A stretch of DNA of 64,000 nucleotides from Vagococcus lutrae (GTDB lineage Bacteria > Bacillota > Bacilli > Lactobacillales > Vagococcaceae): the NCBI RefSeq assembly GCF_003987555.1, contig NZ_NGJW01000010.1, positions 23,831-87,830 on the forward strand, in the 5' to 3' direction. This document shows positions 24,972 to 34,630 of the stretch, piece by piece. The notes under the pieces are model-generated. The model did not search any database and was not told the DNA's origin. It was given only the letters and a program-made list of their open reading frames with translations. How positions within the stretch are numbered: position 1 is the stretch's first letter; each line of letters opens with the position of its first letter. The position numbers and the translations under genes are program-made.

Positions 24972-25670
24972 ATGAAAATTGATATTTGGTCTGACTTTGC
25001 TTGTCCGTTCTGTTACATTGGAAAACGTCACCTTGAAAAAGCGTTAGAAAATTACGAAGACGTTGAATTAGTTTTTCACAGCTATGAACTCGACCCAACG
25101 ACTTCTGTCGATTTCTATTCAGATGCCAATCAAATGCTAGCAGATAAATATGGCATGTCCTATGAGGAAGCTAAACAAAATAACGCTCGCGTGATTGATA
25201 TGGCGAAGCAAGCTGGCTTACACTATGACTTTGAAAAAATTAAGATTACGAATACAGTCAATGCCCATCGTGTGGCACAATTCGCTAAAACAAAAGGGGT
25301 GGGAAATGCTTTTGTCGAAGCAACATTACATGCTTACTTTAGTGAAGGGGCGTATCTTAATGATGAAGAAACGCTGGTTAATTTAGGCACGTCAGTTGGC
25401 TTAGATGCAGATGACGTGCGCCGTGTATTTCAATCAGATGAATTCTTAACAGAGGTTCGTCAAGATCAAGCACAAGCGAAAGCCATTGGTATTACAGGCG
25501 TGCCATTTTTTGTTATCGATGAAAAATACGGCGTTAGTGGTGCACAACCGATTGCTGTTTTTGAAGAAGTGTTAGAAAAAGTCGGCGCAACACCTAAAAA
25601 AGCTGCGCCACTTCAGATGATGGGTGATACTCAAGCACCTGGCTGTGAGGACGGCGCTTGCGATATATAA
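24972..25670 (+). CDS. DsbA-family (FrnE-like) thiol oxidoreductase
   Basis: Cytoplasmic DsbA/FrnE-type thioredoxin-fold protein of 232 residues. The active site is CPFC at residues 11-14 (DFACPFCYIGKRH); the helical insert and the cis-Pro region GVPFFVIDEKYGVSGAQP complete the fold. No signal peptide is present. The C-terminus carries an extra cysteine pair (GCEDGACDI), perhaps redox-active. I start it at MKIDIW because AGGAAA lies 6-7 bases before, rather than eight codons upstream. It is divergent from the suf operon and followed by its own terminator, so it is monocistronic. Confidence 0.9.
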   Translation: MKIDIWSDFACPFCYIGKRHLEKALENYEDVELVFHSYELDPTTSVDFYSDANQMLADKYGMSYEEAKQNNARVIDMAKQAGLHYDFEKIKITNTVNAHRVAQFAKTKGVGNAFVEATLHAYFSEGAYLNDEETLVNLGTSVGLDADDVRRVFQSDEFLTEVRQDQAQAKAIGITGVPFFVIDEKYGVSGAQPIAVFEEVLEKVGATPKKAAPLQMMGDTQAPGCEDGACDI

Positions 25671-25680
25671 TTTTTGGATG

Positions 25681-25710
25681 AGAAGCCTTTTTAGAAAGGC
25701 TTCTTTTTTT
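25681..25710 (+). terminator. Terminator of the DsbA-like gene
   Basis: AGAAGCCTTT, TTAG loop, AAAGGCTTCT, then T-run. The following 360 bases to 26072 are very A/T-rich without any gene I can support; they probably hold the promoter of the next operon. Confidence 0.92.
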
Positions 25711-26072
25711 ATAAAAACTAGTCAATTCTTTAAATTATGAGTAAATTCTCTTCAAATTCTAATGTAAAGTTACCTTCCCCGCATTTTTATTATCATTAAA
25801 TATCATCAATTTTTATATTTCATCTCCGTGAAATGATATCTTATAAAATATTAGAATCAGATAGTTTATTGAGATGTAAATACCTTCTATTGTGAAAATA
25901 TATTCAACAAACGGACAGAATAATAAATCCGAAATTTATATTAAAACCATAAAAAAACCATCTTTTTAAGAAATTAGTGAATATAATTCATTAAAATGTT
26001 TAAGAAAATAAAAATAATGATAGATTAGATTTTTAAACGTGATACAATTCACATAACTTATGAAAGGAGAAA

Positions 26073-26123
26073 ATGACTAATAGTTTTTCACAATTTAAGA
26101 AAGGAGTTATTAGGTTGAAGTAA
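26073..26123 (+). CDS. Possible 16-residue leader peptide
   Basis: ATG to TAA encodes MTNSFSQFKKGVIRLK. GAAAGGAG stands just before the ATG (spacing 3-4 bases), and a second AAGGAG lies inside the small frame. It ends 25 bases before the membrane-protein gene. It has no codon run suggesting classical attenuation. It may be chance. Confidence 0.25.
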   Translation: MTNSFSQFKKGVIRLK

Positions 26124-26148
26124 AGATATATTAAAAAGGAGAATGAAT

Positions 26149-27198
26149 ATGGAGAGAATAAATGTAAAAGATTTTTTAAACAAAATTTTAAATGGCGCAG
26201 CAATGGGGATCGTTGTAGGACTAATTCCTAACGCTATTTTTGGAGAAATATTTAAAGCGCTTTCTGGATACCACCCTTTATTTGCAATGTTACAACAAAA
26301 TGTGACGATGATTTCTTTTACAGTTCCAGTATTGGTGGGGATGTTTACTGCCTTACAATTTAAATTTACTGGAATTGAAGCCGCTTCATTAATGGGAGCG
26401 ACGCTGATTGGAGGAGGCTCCATCCGATTAACAGATGGTCAGTGGGGGCTATATGGCACTGGTGACTTAATTAATGTGATGTTAATTGCTGCTATTTCAG
26501 CACTTTTTATTCTTTGGTACAATAACCGAATCGCCAATCTTGGGATTGTCATGTTGCCTATTGTAGGTGCGATGATTCCTGGATTTATCGGAATGTTGAC
26601 TCTTCCTTATGTCGGTTATATTACGAGAGGGCTTGGTAATTTAATTGAAAACTTTACCAACTTACAGCCATTATTAATGACGATTTTTATCGCTGTTTCT
26701 TTTGCACTTATTATCGTTACCCCTCTTTCTTCTGTGGCCATCGCTTACGCTATTTCTCTGGCAGGATTGGCTTCAGGAGCAGCAAACGTCGGTATTGTCG
26801 CAACATTATTCACCTTGGCTTACGGTTCTTCTAAAGTCAATAGCAAAGGGACGACTTTTGCACTCTTCTTTGCAGGTCCTAAAATGTTAATGCCTAATTT
26901 TTTAGGAAATCCTATTATGATTTTACCCATCGTGATTAATTCTTTTGTAACAGGTATCGCTGCATACTTATTTAAAATTCAAGGAACAACGGCTTCTGCT
27001 GGCTTTGGTTTAACTGGTTTAGCAGGCCCCATTAATGCATACTCATTTATGGATCAAAGTCCACTAGTAAATATTCTTATTTTGGTCGTACAATATCTTG
27101 TTGTCCCACTAGGAATTGCGATTATTACCCATACAATTTTCATTAAAATGAACTTATACAAAGATGATATTTTTACATTTGCTGGAGAAAACAAATAG
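26149..27198 (+). CDS. Stand-alone PTS EIIC-like membrane protein (PTS_EIIC_2 type)
   Basis: Membrane protein of about 349 residues with roughly nine to ten hydrophobic segments, resembling the PTS_EIIC_2 family. Blocks such as LIGGGSIRL, TPLSSVAIAYAISLAGLASGAANVG and GTTASAGFGLTGLAGPINAY support this. No EIIA or EIIB domain or gene is nearby, so it may not work as a classical phosphotransferase permease. The start at MERINV gives AAGGAG a 7-base spacing. It lies 17 bases before the D-lactate dehydrogenase gene and is cotranscribed with it. Confidence 0.8.
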   Translation: MERINVKDFLNKILNGAAMGIVVGLIPNAIFGEIFKALSGYHPLFAMLQQNVTMISFTVPVLVGMFTALQFKFTGIEAASLMGATLIGGGSIRLTDGQWGLYGTGDLINVMLIAAISALFILWYNNRIANLGIVMLPIVGAMIPGFIGMLTLPYVGYITRGLGNLIENFTNLQPLLMTIFIAVSFALIIVTPLSSVAIAYAISLAGLASGAANVGIVATLFTLAYGSSKVNSKGTTFALFFAGPKMLMPNFLGNPIMILPIVINSFVTGIAAYLFKIQGTTASAGFGLTGLAGPINAYSFMDQSPLVNILILVVQYLVVPLGIAIITHTIFIKMNLYKDDIFTFAGENK

Positions 27199-27215
27199 AA
27201 AAAGGAGATTATCAT

Positions 27216-28211
27216 ATGAAGAAAATCATTGTATTTAATGTTAGAGAAGAAGAAGTTGACTTAACTAAGGAATGGGCGAAAGACCATAATGTTGAAGTCA
27301 AATTAGTTAAAGAACAACTTTCATTGGAAAATGTAGTTTTAGCAAAAGGATTTGACGGTATTTCAACTAGTCAAAATTCTCCTGTACCAAATGACATCTA
27401 CCCGATTATTAAAGAATACGGTATTCACCAAATCGCACAAAGAAGTGCCGGTGTAGATTACTATGATTTAGAAGAAGCGAAAGAACAAGGTGTTATTATT
27501 AGTAACGTTCCAAGCTACTCGCCTGAATCGATTGCGGAATTTGCCTTGATGTCGGCATTAACTTTAGTCCGTAAAAGTCGCTTGATTGAAGAAAAAGTTC
27601 AAGGTCATGATTTTAGATGGCAACCTTCAATTCGTGCAGGTGTTATTAATGAAATGACCGTTGGAGTGATTGGCACAGGCTCAATCGGGTTAACCTCTGC
27701 CAAACTATTTAAAGGTCTAGGCGCTAAAATAGTAGCATTTGATGTTTTCGAAAGCGAAGCTGCCAAAGAAATTGTCACATACAAAAATTCAATTGAAGAA
27801 GTCGTTGAAATGTCTGATATCGTCACTTTACATATTCCGGCAACGAAAGATAATTTTCATCAATTTAACCTAGAGATGTTTAAAAAATTCAAGCCGTCCG
27901 CTTATTTCATCAATGCTGCACGTGGCTCTGTCGTAGATACAGAAGAGTTAATCGAGGCCCTCGATACTGGGTTACTGGCAGGAGCTGCTTTAGATACCTA
28001 TGAAAACGAATCAAATTTTATTCCGAAAAACTTTGAAGGAAAAGAGTTAAATGATTCGTTATTAGAGCGTGTATTGTCACATGAAAAAATCATCTTTACG
28101 CCACACATTGCACATTATACTGATGTTTCAGTACGTAGAATCATGCAGATTTCACTTAACTCTGTACTAGATATTTTAACTACCGGTGATACTGAGTTAC
28201 GTGTCAACTAA
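27216..28211 (+). CDS. ldhD: D-lactate dehydrogenase (D-2-hydroxyacid dehydrogenase)
   Basis: NAD-dependent D-2-hydroxyacid dehydrogenase of 331 residues, reducing pyruvate to D-lactate or a related keto acid. Seen: NAD-binding VGVIGTGSIGLTSAKLFKGLGAKIVAFD (about residues 148-175), catalytic Arg in NAARGSVVDTEEL, Glu in LDTYENES and His in FTPHIAHYTD. The last block is typical of true D-lactate dehydrogenases, though hydroxyisocaproate dehydrogenase is possible. AAGGAG precedes the ATG. It is cotranscribed with the EIIC-like gene and ends at a strong terminator. Confidence 0.88.
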   Translation: MKKIIVFNVREEEVDLTKEWAKDHNVEVKLVKEQLSLENVVLAKGFDGISTSQNSPVPNDIYPIIKEYGIHQIAQRSAGVDYYDLEEAKEQGVIISNVPSYSPESIAEFALMSALTLVRKSRLIEEKVQGHDFRWQPSIRAGVINEMTVGVIGTGSIGLTSAKLFKGLGAKIVAFDVFESEAAKEIVTYKNSIEEVVEMSDIVTLHIPATKDNFHQFNLEMFKKFKPSAYFINAARGSVVDTEELIEALDTGLLAGAALDTYENESNFIPKNFEGKELNDSLLERVLSHEKIIFTPHIAHYTDVSVRRIMQISLNSVLDILTTGDTELRVN

Positions 28212-28217
28212 TGACTC

Positions 28218-28257
28218 AAAAGAGGTCGTTTGCTTATGATAAGCAAACGACCTCTTT
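28218..28257. terminator. Bidirectional terminator
   Basis: AAAGAGGTCGTTTGCTTA and its complement form a near-perfect 18-bp stem with A- and T-runs on the two sides. It lies between convergent genes (D-lactate dehydrogenase and ABC exporter). Confidence 0.92.
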
Positions 28258-28276
28258 TTCATTCTATAACAATTGA

Positions 28277-30055
28277 TTAAACTTTTAGTAAGTCATATTG
28301 TGATTGATATAAATAATGATAGCGCCCTTTTTGTGCCATCAACGTATCATGTGTTCCAGACTCTTGAATATTGCCCTTATCGATATAAAAAATCTTATCA
28401 CAATTTTTTATCGTGGATAATCGGTGAGCAATAATAAACGACGTGCGACCATGCAATAGTTTCTGTAAACCGTCTTGTAACAATTGCTCCGTCTTCGTAT
28501 CAATACTTGATGTAGCTTCATCTAAAATCAGAATTTTAGGATCCGCTAAAAGGGCTCTCGCAAACGATATTAATTGGCGTTGGCCTGCAGACAACGTACT
28601 ACCTCGCTCTTCTACGACTGTGTCATAACCGTCTTTTAGCTCTTTTATAAAATCATGCGCTCTGACGACTTTAGCTGCTGCAATGATTTCTTCTCGACTT
28701 GCTTGTGGATTTCCGTACTGTATATTGTCTAAAATCGTACCCGAAAAAACAAATGTATCCTGCAGCATAACACCCATTTGTTGTCGCAGTGATTTTAATG
28801 TGACATCACGAATATCAATGCCATCGATTAAGATTTGACCAGAATCAATATCATAAAAACGACTCAACAAATTGATAATCGTTGTTTTCCCTGCTCCTGT
28901 CGGTCCTACAAGCGCCACACTCTGTCCTGCTTCAACATTTAGTGAGACATGATTCAGAATCGGTTGATTATCTTCATAACTAAACACTACGTCATCGAAT
29001 ACTACATTTCCTTGAATTTCTGGCATTTCAATCGCATGCGGAGCATCTTGAATCTCAGGCTCGACATCTAACGTTTCAAAAATCCGCTCGAGATAGGCGG
29101 TTGCTGTAATCAATGAATTGTAAAAATTCCCAATATTAATGACCGGATTCCAAAAGTTATTGATATAGCCGATAAAGGCAATCAACGTCCCCGTTGTCAT
29201 ATCTACCCCTATACTTCTTATCCCAATAAAATAGATTAAGGCAGTCGTCATCACCGAAATGTTTTGCACACCCGGCCATAGTAAAAATTGAACTCTGACT
29301 GCTTTTAAATATGCTTTACGGTAGTCTTCGTTTATCGAAGTAAATGTTTGATAACTCGTTTCTTCTTGAGTAAAAGATTGCGTCACTTTTATCCCTGAAA
29401 TACTCTCATGAATGTAAGCATTCATATTTGACTGTTTATTACTTAGTTCTTGGTACGCGGTTCGTTGTGCTTTCTTGACTAATAACACGATAATCAGTAA
29501 AACAGGTAATAGTAGCAATGAATAGAGTGTTAGTTTTACATCGAGCCACAACATCACACCTAGAGTCAGAACGAGACTGAAAACATCTGAAATTAAGTTA
29601 ATCAAGCCGTTACTTAATAAATCACTCAAAGTATTGATGTAATTTACGACACGGATTAAGATTTTACCGTGCGGTCGGTTATCAAAATAAGAGAAGGGTA
29701 ATGTTTGTAAATGACTAAAAATATCATATCGCATATCTTTTAAAATATTTTGACCGATTTCTGTAATATGATAAATACGATAACGCATGCTCCAGCCTAT
29801 ACCGATTAATGATAATAAGAAAAGCAAACTCATTAATACAAGTCCTTTAACATCTTGGTTAGGTAGATAACGGTCAATGGCTAATTTTGTAAAGTAAGGT
29901 CCTAACATGGCCAACATATTGGCAAAAATAATGACAAGTAAAGCTTTCGTGACGGGACGTTTATATGGAGCAATGTATTTACCTAAGCGTTGGTAATGAT
30001 GCCAATTAAACTCCTCTTGTAATGTTTCATCTTGATCAAAGGTATTGCGTGCCAT
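28277..30055 (-). CDS. ABC exporter half, LmrD/YheH type (competent-site subunit)
   Basis: Fused six-helix transmembrane and ATPase half-transporter of 592 residues; second subunit of a heterodimeric multidrug-type exporter. Walker A is GPTGAGKTT (about residue 378), and Walker B ILILDEATSSID keeps the catalytic Glu. Its signature is LSAGQRQ rather than LSGGQ. That pattern, with its partner, fits heterodimers having one degenerate ATP site. An N-terminal stretch of about 30 residues precedes the first helix. Start and stop share one base with the partner gene, so translation is coupled. The substrate is unknown. Confidence 0.9.
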   Translation of the reverse strand: MARNTFDQDETLQEEFNWHHYQRLGKYIAPYKRPVTKALLVIIFANMLAMLGPYFTKLAIDRYLPNQDVKGLVLMSLLFLLSLIGIGWSMRYRIYHITEIGQNILKDMRYDIFSHLQTLPFSYFDNRPHGKILIRVVNYINTLSDLLSNGLINLISDVFSLVLTLGVMLWLDVKLTLYSLLLLPVLLIIVLLVKKAQRTAYQELSNKQSNMNAYIHESISGIKVTQSFTQEETSYQTFTSINEDYRKAYLKAVRVQFLLWPGVQNISVMTTALIYFIGIRSIGVDMTTGTLIAFIGYINNFWNPVINIGNFYNSLITATAYLERIFETLDVEPEIQDAPHAIEMPEIQGNVVFDDVVFSYEDNQPILNHVSLNVEAGQSVALVGPTGAGKTTIINLLSRFYDIDSGQILIDGIDIRDVTLKSLRQQMGVMLQDTFVFSGTILDNIQYGNPQASREEIIAAAKVVRAHDFIKELKDGYDTVVEERGSTLSAGQRQLISFARALLADPKILILDEATSSIDTKTEQLLQDGLQKLLHGRTSFIIAHRLSTIKNCDKIFYIDKGNIQESGTHDTLMAQKGRYHYLYQSQYDLLKV

Positions 30056-31803
30056 TATAATTGCCCCCCTTCTTGACTGGATTGACCGAGTTGCGTTTGA
30101 TAGATGTCAAAGTAGCGACCGCCACGCTCGACTAACGCCTGATGTGTCCCTTGTTCGACGACGCGACCTTTTTCTAATACGAGTATCGTATCAGCCTCTC
30201 GGACTGACGAAATCCGATGTGCAATGACAAACGTTGTCGTGCGTTTAGTCAGCTTAGTCAGTTCTGCTTGAATTTTAGACTCCGTCTGCATATCAACAGC
30301 ACTTGTCGTGTCATCTAAAATCAAGACAGCCGGGTCTTTTGCCAAAGCACGCGCTAAGGACAGACGTTGTTTTTGCCCACCCGATAGCCCGACTCCTCTT
30401 TCGCCTACAATCGTGCGATACCCTTCTGGCATTTGCTCGATAAAGTGATTCGCATCAGCAATTTCAGCAACGTGACGAATTCTCTCATCAGATAGTTCCG
30501 GAGCGCCGTAAGTAATATTTTCTTCAATCGTACTTGAAAATAAAAAGACATCTTGCATAACCATCGCGATATTTTCTCGTAATTGACGTACCGGCCATTC
30601 ACGTGCATCTTTACCGTCAATCAATACGCGACCGTGACTAGGGTCGTAGAAACGCGCAATTAAGTTCACTAGCGTTGTTTTTCCTGAGCCAGTTTCACCT
30701 AAAATACCGATGGTTTGCCCAGGTAGTGCTTCAAACGATACGTTTGAAAGAATAGGGGTATCTGGGTCATCTGAAAAATGAAAAGTAACGTCTTCAAAAA
30801 CAATATGACCTTGAAGAGGGTGTTTCTCAATATGCTTTTCTGCTGTAATCGATGGTTTTACTTCTAGCATTTCTCGAATTTTGACACACGAAGCATTAAA
30901 GCGTTGCGTATCATTAATTAACCAACCACTCATTCGCATGGGCATGTTTAGCATCCATAAATAGCCATTAAATGCGACTAAATCGCCGACGGTCATCTGA
31001 CCACGTATTACGAGAAAGCCTCCTACTAACAATGTAATTAAGGTTAAGCTACCTGCCAACCCATCTAACCACGGCAAATATTTCATGGAAACACGTGCTG
31101 AAGCTAAATTTTTTTGTTTAAAGGCTTCATTTGCTTCGTTAAATTTTTCAATCTCAAAGTCTTCTCTCGAGAACGCTTTGACTACACGATTTCCACTAAT
31201 ATTTTCTTCAACTAAGCTATTTAACTTCGAAAAACTTTGACGAATTTCTAAGAAAACAGGATGTGCTTCAGCTGACATCTGACGCGTTAAATAATAGATC
31301 ACAGGGGTAACGGCGACTAAAGACAGCATTAACACTGGATTTATCCATGCCATTACTACGATAGCCATTATAAACCAAAAGACAGATTCGACAATATTGT
31401 ACGTCACCCAACAAACAAAATGTCGGATGGCCTCGATATCCCCAGTCATTCGGGCCATAATATCACCCACACGCGTTCGATTAAAAAAATCAAAATCTAA
31501 TAATTGCAATTTTTGAAACAAATGCTGACGAACGCCAAAAACAGTATGCTGACCGATTGTCTCAAAAGTTATTTGATACGCATAGCGAAATACCGTGCGT
31601 AAGACGGTCAAGCCAATCATCCACATTAATAGTGGTATTAGTTTCTCAGTTTCCCCTGCTCCTATAACTCGATCAATCAACTGCCCGATAATAAGTGGGT
31701 TGGCAATCATCAGTAATGAACTAGTCACTAATAAAATAATACCTAAAAATATGGTTTTCTTACGGTCTTTGCTGTATTGCCAAATCCACTGATAGTTATT
31801 CAT
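30055..31803 (-). CDS. ABC exporter half, LmrC/YheI type (degenerate-site subunit)
   Basis: First subunit of the heterodimeric exporter, 582 residues, six membrane helices and an ATPase domain. Walker A GETGSGKTT and signature LSGGQKQR are normal, but Walker B reads LILDDTTSAVD, with Asp in place of the catalytic Glu. This is the known mark of the degenerate site in LmrCD/BmrCD-type exporters. I start it at MNNYQW, with AAGGAGG seven bases before, not at the ATG seven codons upstream. An AraC-family gene is divergent from it. Confidence 0.9.
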   Translation of the reverse strand: MNNYQWIWQYSKDRKKTIFLGIILLVTSSLLMIANPLIIGQLIDRVIGAGETEKLIPLLMWMIGLTVLRTVFRYAYQITFETIGQHTVFGVRQHLFQKLQLLDFDFFNRTRVGDIMARMTGDIEAIRHFVCWVTYNIVESVFWFIMAIVVMAWINPVLMLSLVAVTPVIYYLTRQMSAEAHPVFLEIRQSFSKLNSLVEENISGNRVVKAFSREDFEIEKFNEANEAFKQKNLASARVSMKYLPWLDGLAGSLTLITLLVGGFLVIRGQMTVGDLVAFNGYLWMLNMPMRMSGWLINDTQRFNASCVKIREMLEVKPSITAEKHIEKHPLQGHIVFEDVTFHFSDDPDTPILSNVSFEALPGQTIGILGETGSGKTTLVNLIARFYDPSHGRVLIDGKDAREWPVRQLRENIAMVMQDVFLFSSTIEENITYGAPELSDERIRHVAEIADANHFIEQMPEGYRTIVGERGVGLSGGQKQRLSLARALAKDPAVLILDDTTSAVDMQTESKIQAELTKLTKRTTTFVIAHRISSVREADTILVLEKGRVVEQGTHQALVERGGRYFDIYQTQLGQSSQEGGQL

Positions 31804-31886
31804 CTTTTTTCCTCCTTTTATCACTTTGTCTTAGTTTAGATGATAGCTGGCATTATTTGAATAGACTATCTTTCTTAATCGAATGG

Positions 31887-31895
31887 ATTATATCA
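31887..31895 (-). promoter_or_regulatory. Extended -10 promoter element of the exporter operon
   Basis: Minus-strand TGATATAAT is a full TGnTATAAT extended -10, about 80 bases before the exporter start; no good -35 is seen. Confidence 0.45.
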
Positions 31896-32031
31896 CTCGC
31901 TTCTTCGTCATCTCGCTCACTTTCTTCAGCATGATGACGAGTAAAGTTTTTTACAGCTTTCACTTTTCTTTCTAGCAATTTAAGGTAAACTATAAAGAGA
32001 AGACAATTTGGAAAGAAATGAGGCTTTAACG

Positions 32032-32907
32032 TTGATACAAATCGATACCAAGACCTTCAATCCTGATATTTTATATGCCTTTGACTCTTATGATGAAGGA
32101 ACAGCTTTAGGAAAAGAACATGCACATGATTTTGTCGAATTAAGTATCATCCTAGATGGCCAAGCAACTTATCATGTTCATCATCATCGCTATCATGCAA
32201 CTAAAGGCTGTGTCATGCTTTACCATCCAGGCACACCACATCAGCATATACAAGAAGAACATACTTATAGTCACCAATTACACATTGGTTTAAATAACGT
32301 AACTTTTGAAGGGTTAAAACGAAACTATCTCCCTTTTGAAACGACTTTTATTGAATTAAAACACGAACAAGCTATCTTTCTTGATTTATGCCAAGCTATT
32401 TTAACAGAAAAAAATGAACGCGCACTTGGTTATGAATTAATGATTAAGTCGCTTATTATGAAGTTATTAGTCATGCTGTTAAGACAAGGTAACGTGATTG
32501 AGAACACAGAGATGATGACCTCTTTAACCGATCGCTCCTATCAAGATAAAGAACGGATTGTTAACAATATTATTTACTATCTAGAAACCCATCATGCTCA
32601 GGATATTACCCTGGACTCTTTAGCTGAAACAATGTATATCAGTCCTAACTACCTTTCAAAAGTATTTAAAGAAGTCACGAAAGATTCGCCGATTAACTAT
32701 CTTATTCAAATCCGATTAAACCGTGCTGCTCTTTTATTACACAATAATCAACTGACAATTAAAGAAGTCGCAAAACGCGTCGGATATGATGACCCTTTTT
32801 ACTTTAGTAAACTTTTTAAAAAACATTACGGAGTCTCGCCGTCACACTATCAAACGGAGACTTTTTCTCCCTTTGACATTCCGTCTACGCCTCCGTCCGA
32901 TTTATAA
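32032..32907 (+). CDS. AraC-family regulator with cupin sensor domain
   Basis: AraC/XylS regulator of about 291 residues. An N-terminal cupin-like domain (HAHDFVELSIILDGQATYHV, then a His-rich loop and MLYHPGTPHQ) is joined to a C-terminal double helix-turn-helix (DSLAETMYISPNYLSKVFKEVT, then TIKEVAKRVGYDDPFYFSKLFKKHYGVSPSHY). The start is probably TTG at 32032, preceded by ATGAGG at 8 bases; a TTG eight codons upstream is the alternative. It is divergent from the ABC exporter, so that may be a target; sugar-type ligands are common for this architecture. Confidence 0.88.
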   Translation: MIQIDTKTFNPDILYAFDSYDEGTALGKEHAHDFVELSIILDGQATYHVHHHRYHATKGCVMLYHPGTPHQHIQEEHTYSHQLHIGLNNVTFEGLKRNYLPFETTFIELKHEQAIFLDLCQAILTEKNERALGYELMIKSLIMKLLVMLLRQGNVIENTEMMTSLTDRSYQDKERIVNNIIYYLETHHAQDITLDSLAETMYISPNYLSKVFKEVTKDSPINYLIQIRLNRAALLLHNNQLTIKEVAKRVGYDDPFYFSKLFKKHYGVSPSHYQTETFSPFDIPSTPPSDL

Positions 32908-32910
32908 AAA

Positions 32911-32945
32911 AGAGGTCTGTTCGCTTTTGAACAGACCTCTTTTTG
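32911..32945. terminator. Bidirectional terminator
   Basis: AGAGGTCTGTTC and GAACAGACCTCT with a 6-base loop, A-run before and T-run after, between convergent araC-type and mnmA genes. Confidence 0.9.
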
Positions 32946-32947
32946 AT

Positions 32948-34111
<1,164 letters not shown>

Positions 34112-34185
34112 CTACGATTTGAAGGTCGGATTTTTCAGTCTTCTTATTATACGTTCTTTTCAAAGTTTTTTCATCTTTTTAATAC

Positions 34186-34220
34186 AAAAAAGAGAATTCT
34201 TATCATAAGAACTCTCTTTT
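34186..34220 (-). terminator. Terminator after the DUF1831 gene
   Basis: AAAAGAGA.TTCTTAT and ATAAGAA.TCTCTTTT with one mismatch and a single-base centre; T-run on the minus strand. It separates mnmA from the upstream genes, so mnmA may have its own promoter. Confidence 0.8.
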
Positions 34221-34231
34221 CTACCAATCAT

Positions 34232-34573
34232 TTATGATACGACTTCAAAACAATGACGATTAATCATTTCATTCATAATGAATTGAAAGTTTTGTTGTAA
34301 TTCTAGTTGGTCGTCGTTTTCAAAAATATTTAATTGACGCATGCCATTCGCTGTCGTGATACTCATTTTAAAGGTTTTTAAATCTTTTGCGACAGTTATC
34401 TTTAAACGAGGACCTTTACTATTTGCCATCATATCTAATGGTCGATTATACTGCAAGTTGCCTTGTTTAGACTCACTAAACCCTAAATCTTTAAATGTAT
34501 AAGTTTTCGCTTGCTCACTTAGTTGATAGCTCACATCTGATCCTAATACTGTTGAAACTTTATCAAATGCCAT
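34232..34573 (-). CDS. DUF1831 family protein
   Basis: Small cytoplasmic protein of 113 residues matching my recollection of the Lactobacillales DUF1831 family, which is often encoded next to cysteine desulfurase and mnmA. No catalytic motif, signal or membrane segment is visible; it looks like a compact alpha/beta domain. It lies 57 bases after the desulfurase gene and before mnmA, suggesting a role linked to sulfur transfer or tRNA thiolation. This is context only. Confidence 0.8.
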   Translation of the reverse strand: MAFDKVSTVLGSDVSYQLSEQAKTYTFKDLGFSESKQGNLQYNRPLDMMANSKGPRLKITVAKDLKTFKMSITTANGMRQLNIFENDDQLELQQNFQFIMNEMINRHCFEVVS

Positions 34574-34630
34574 ATTATCACCTCATTTTTTCTATGATAG
34601 CTTTATTATAAGCAATTTTCAATCAGAACT

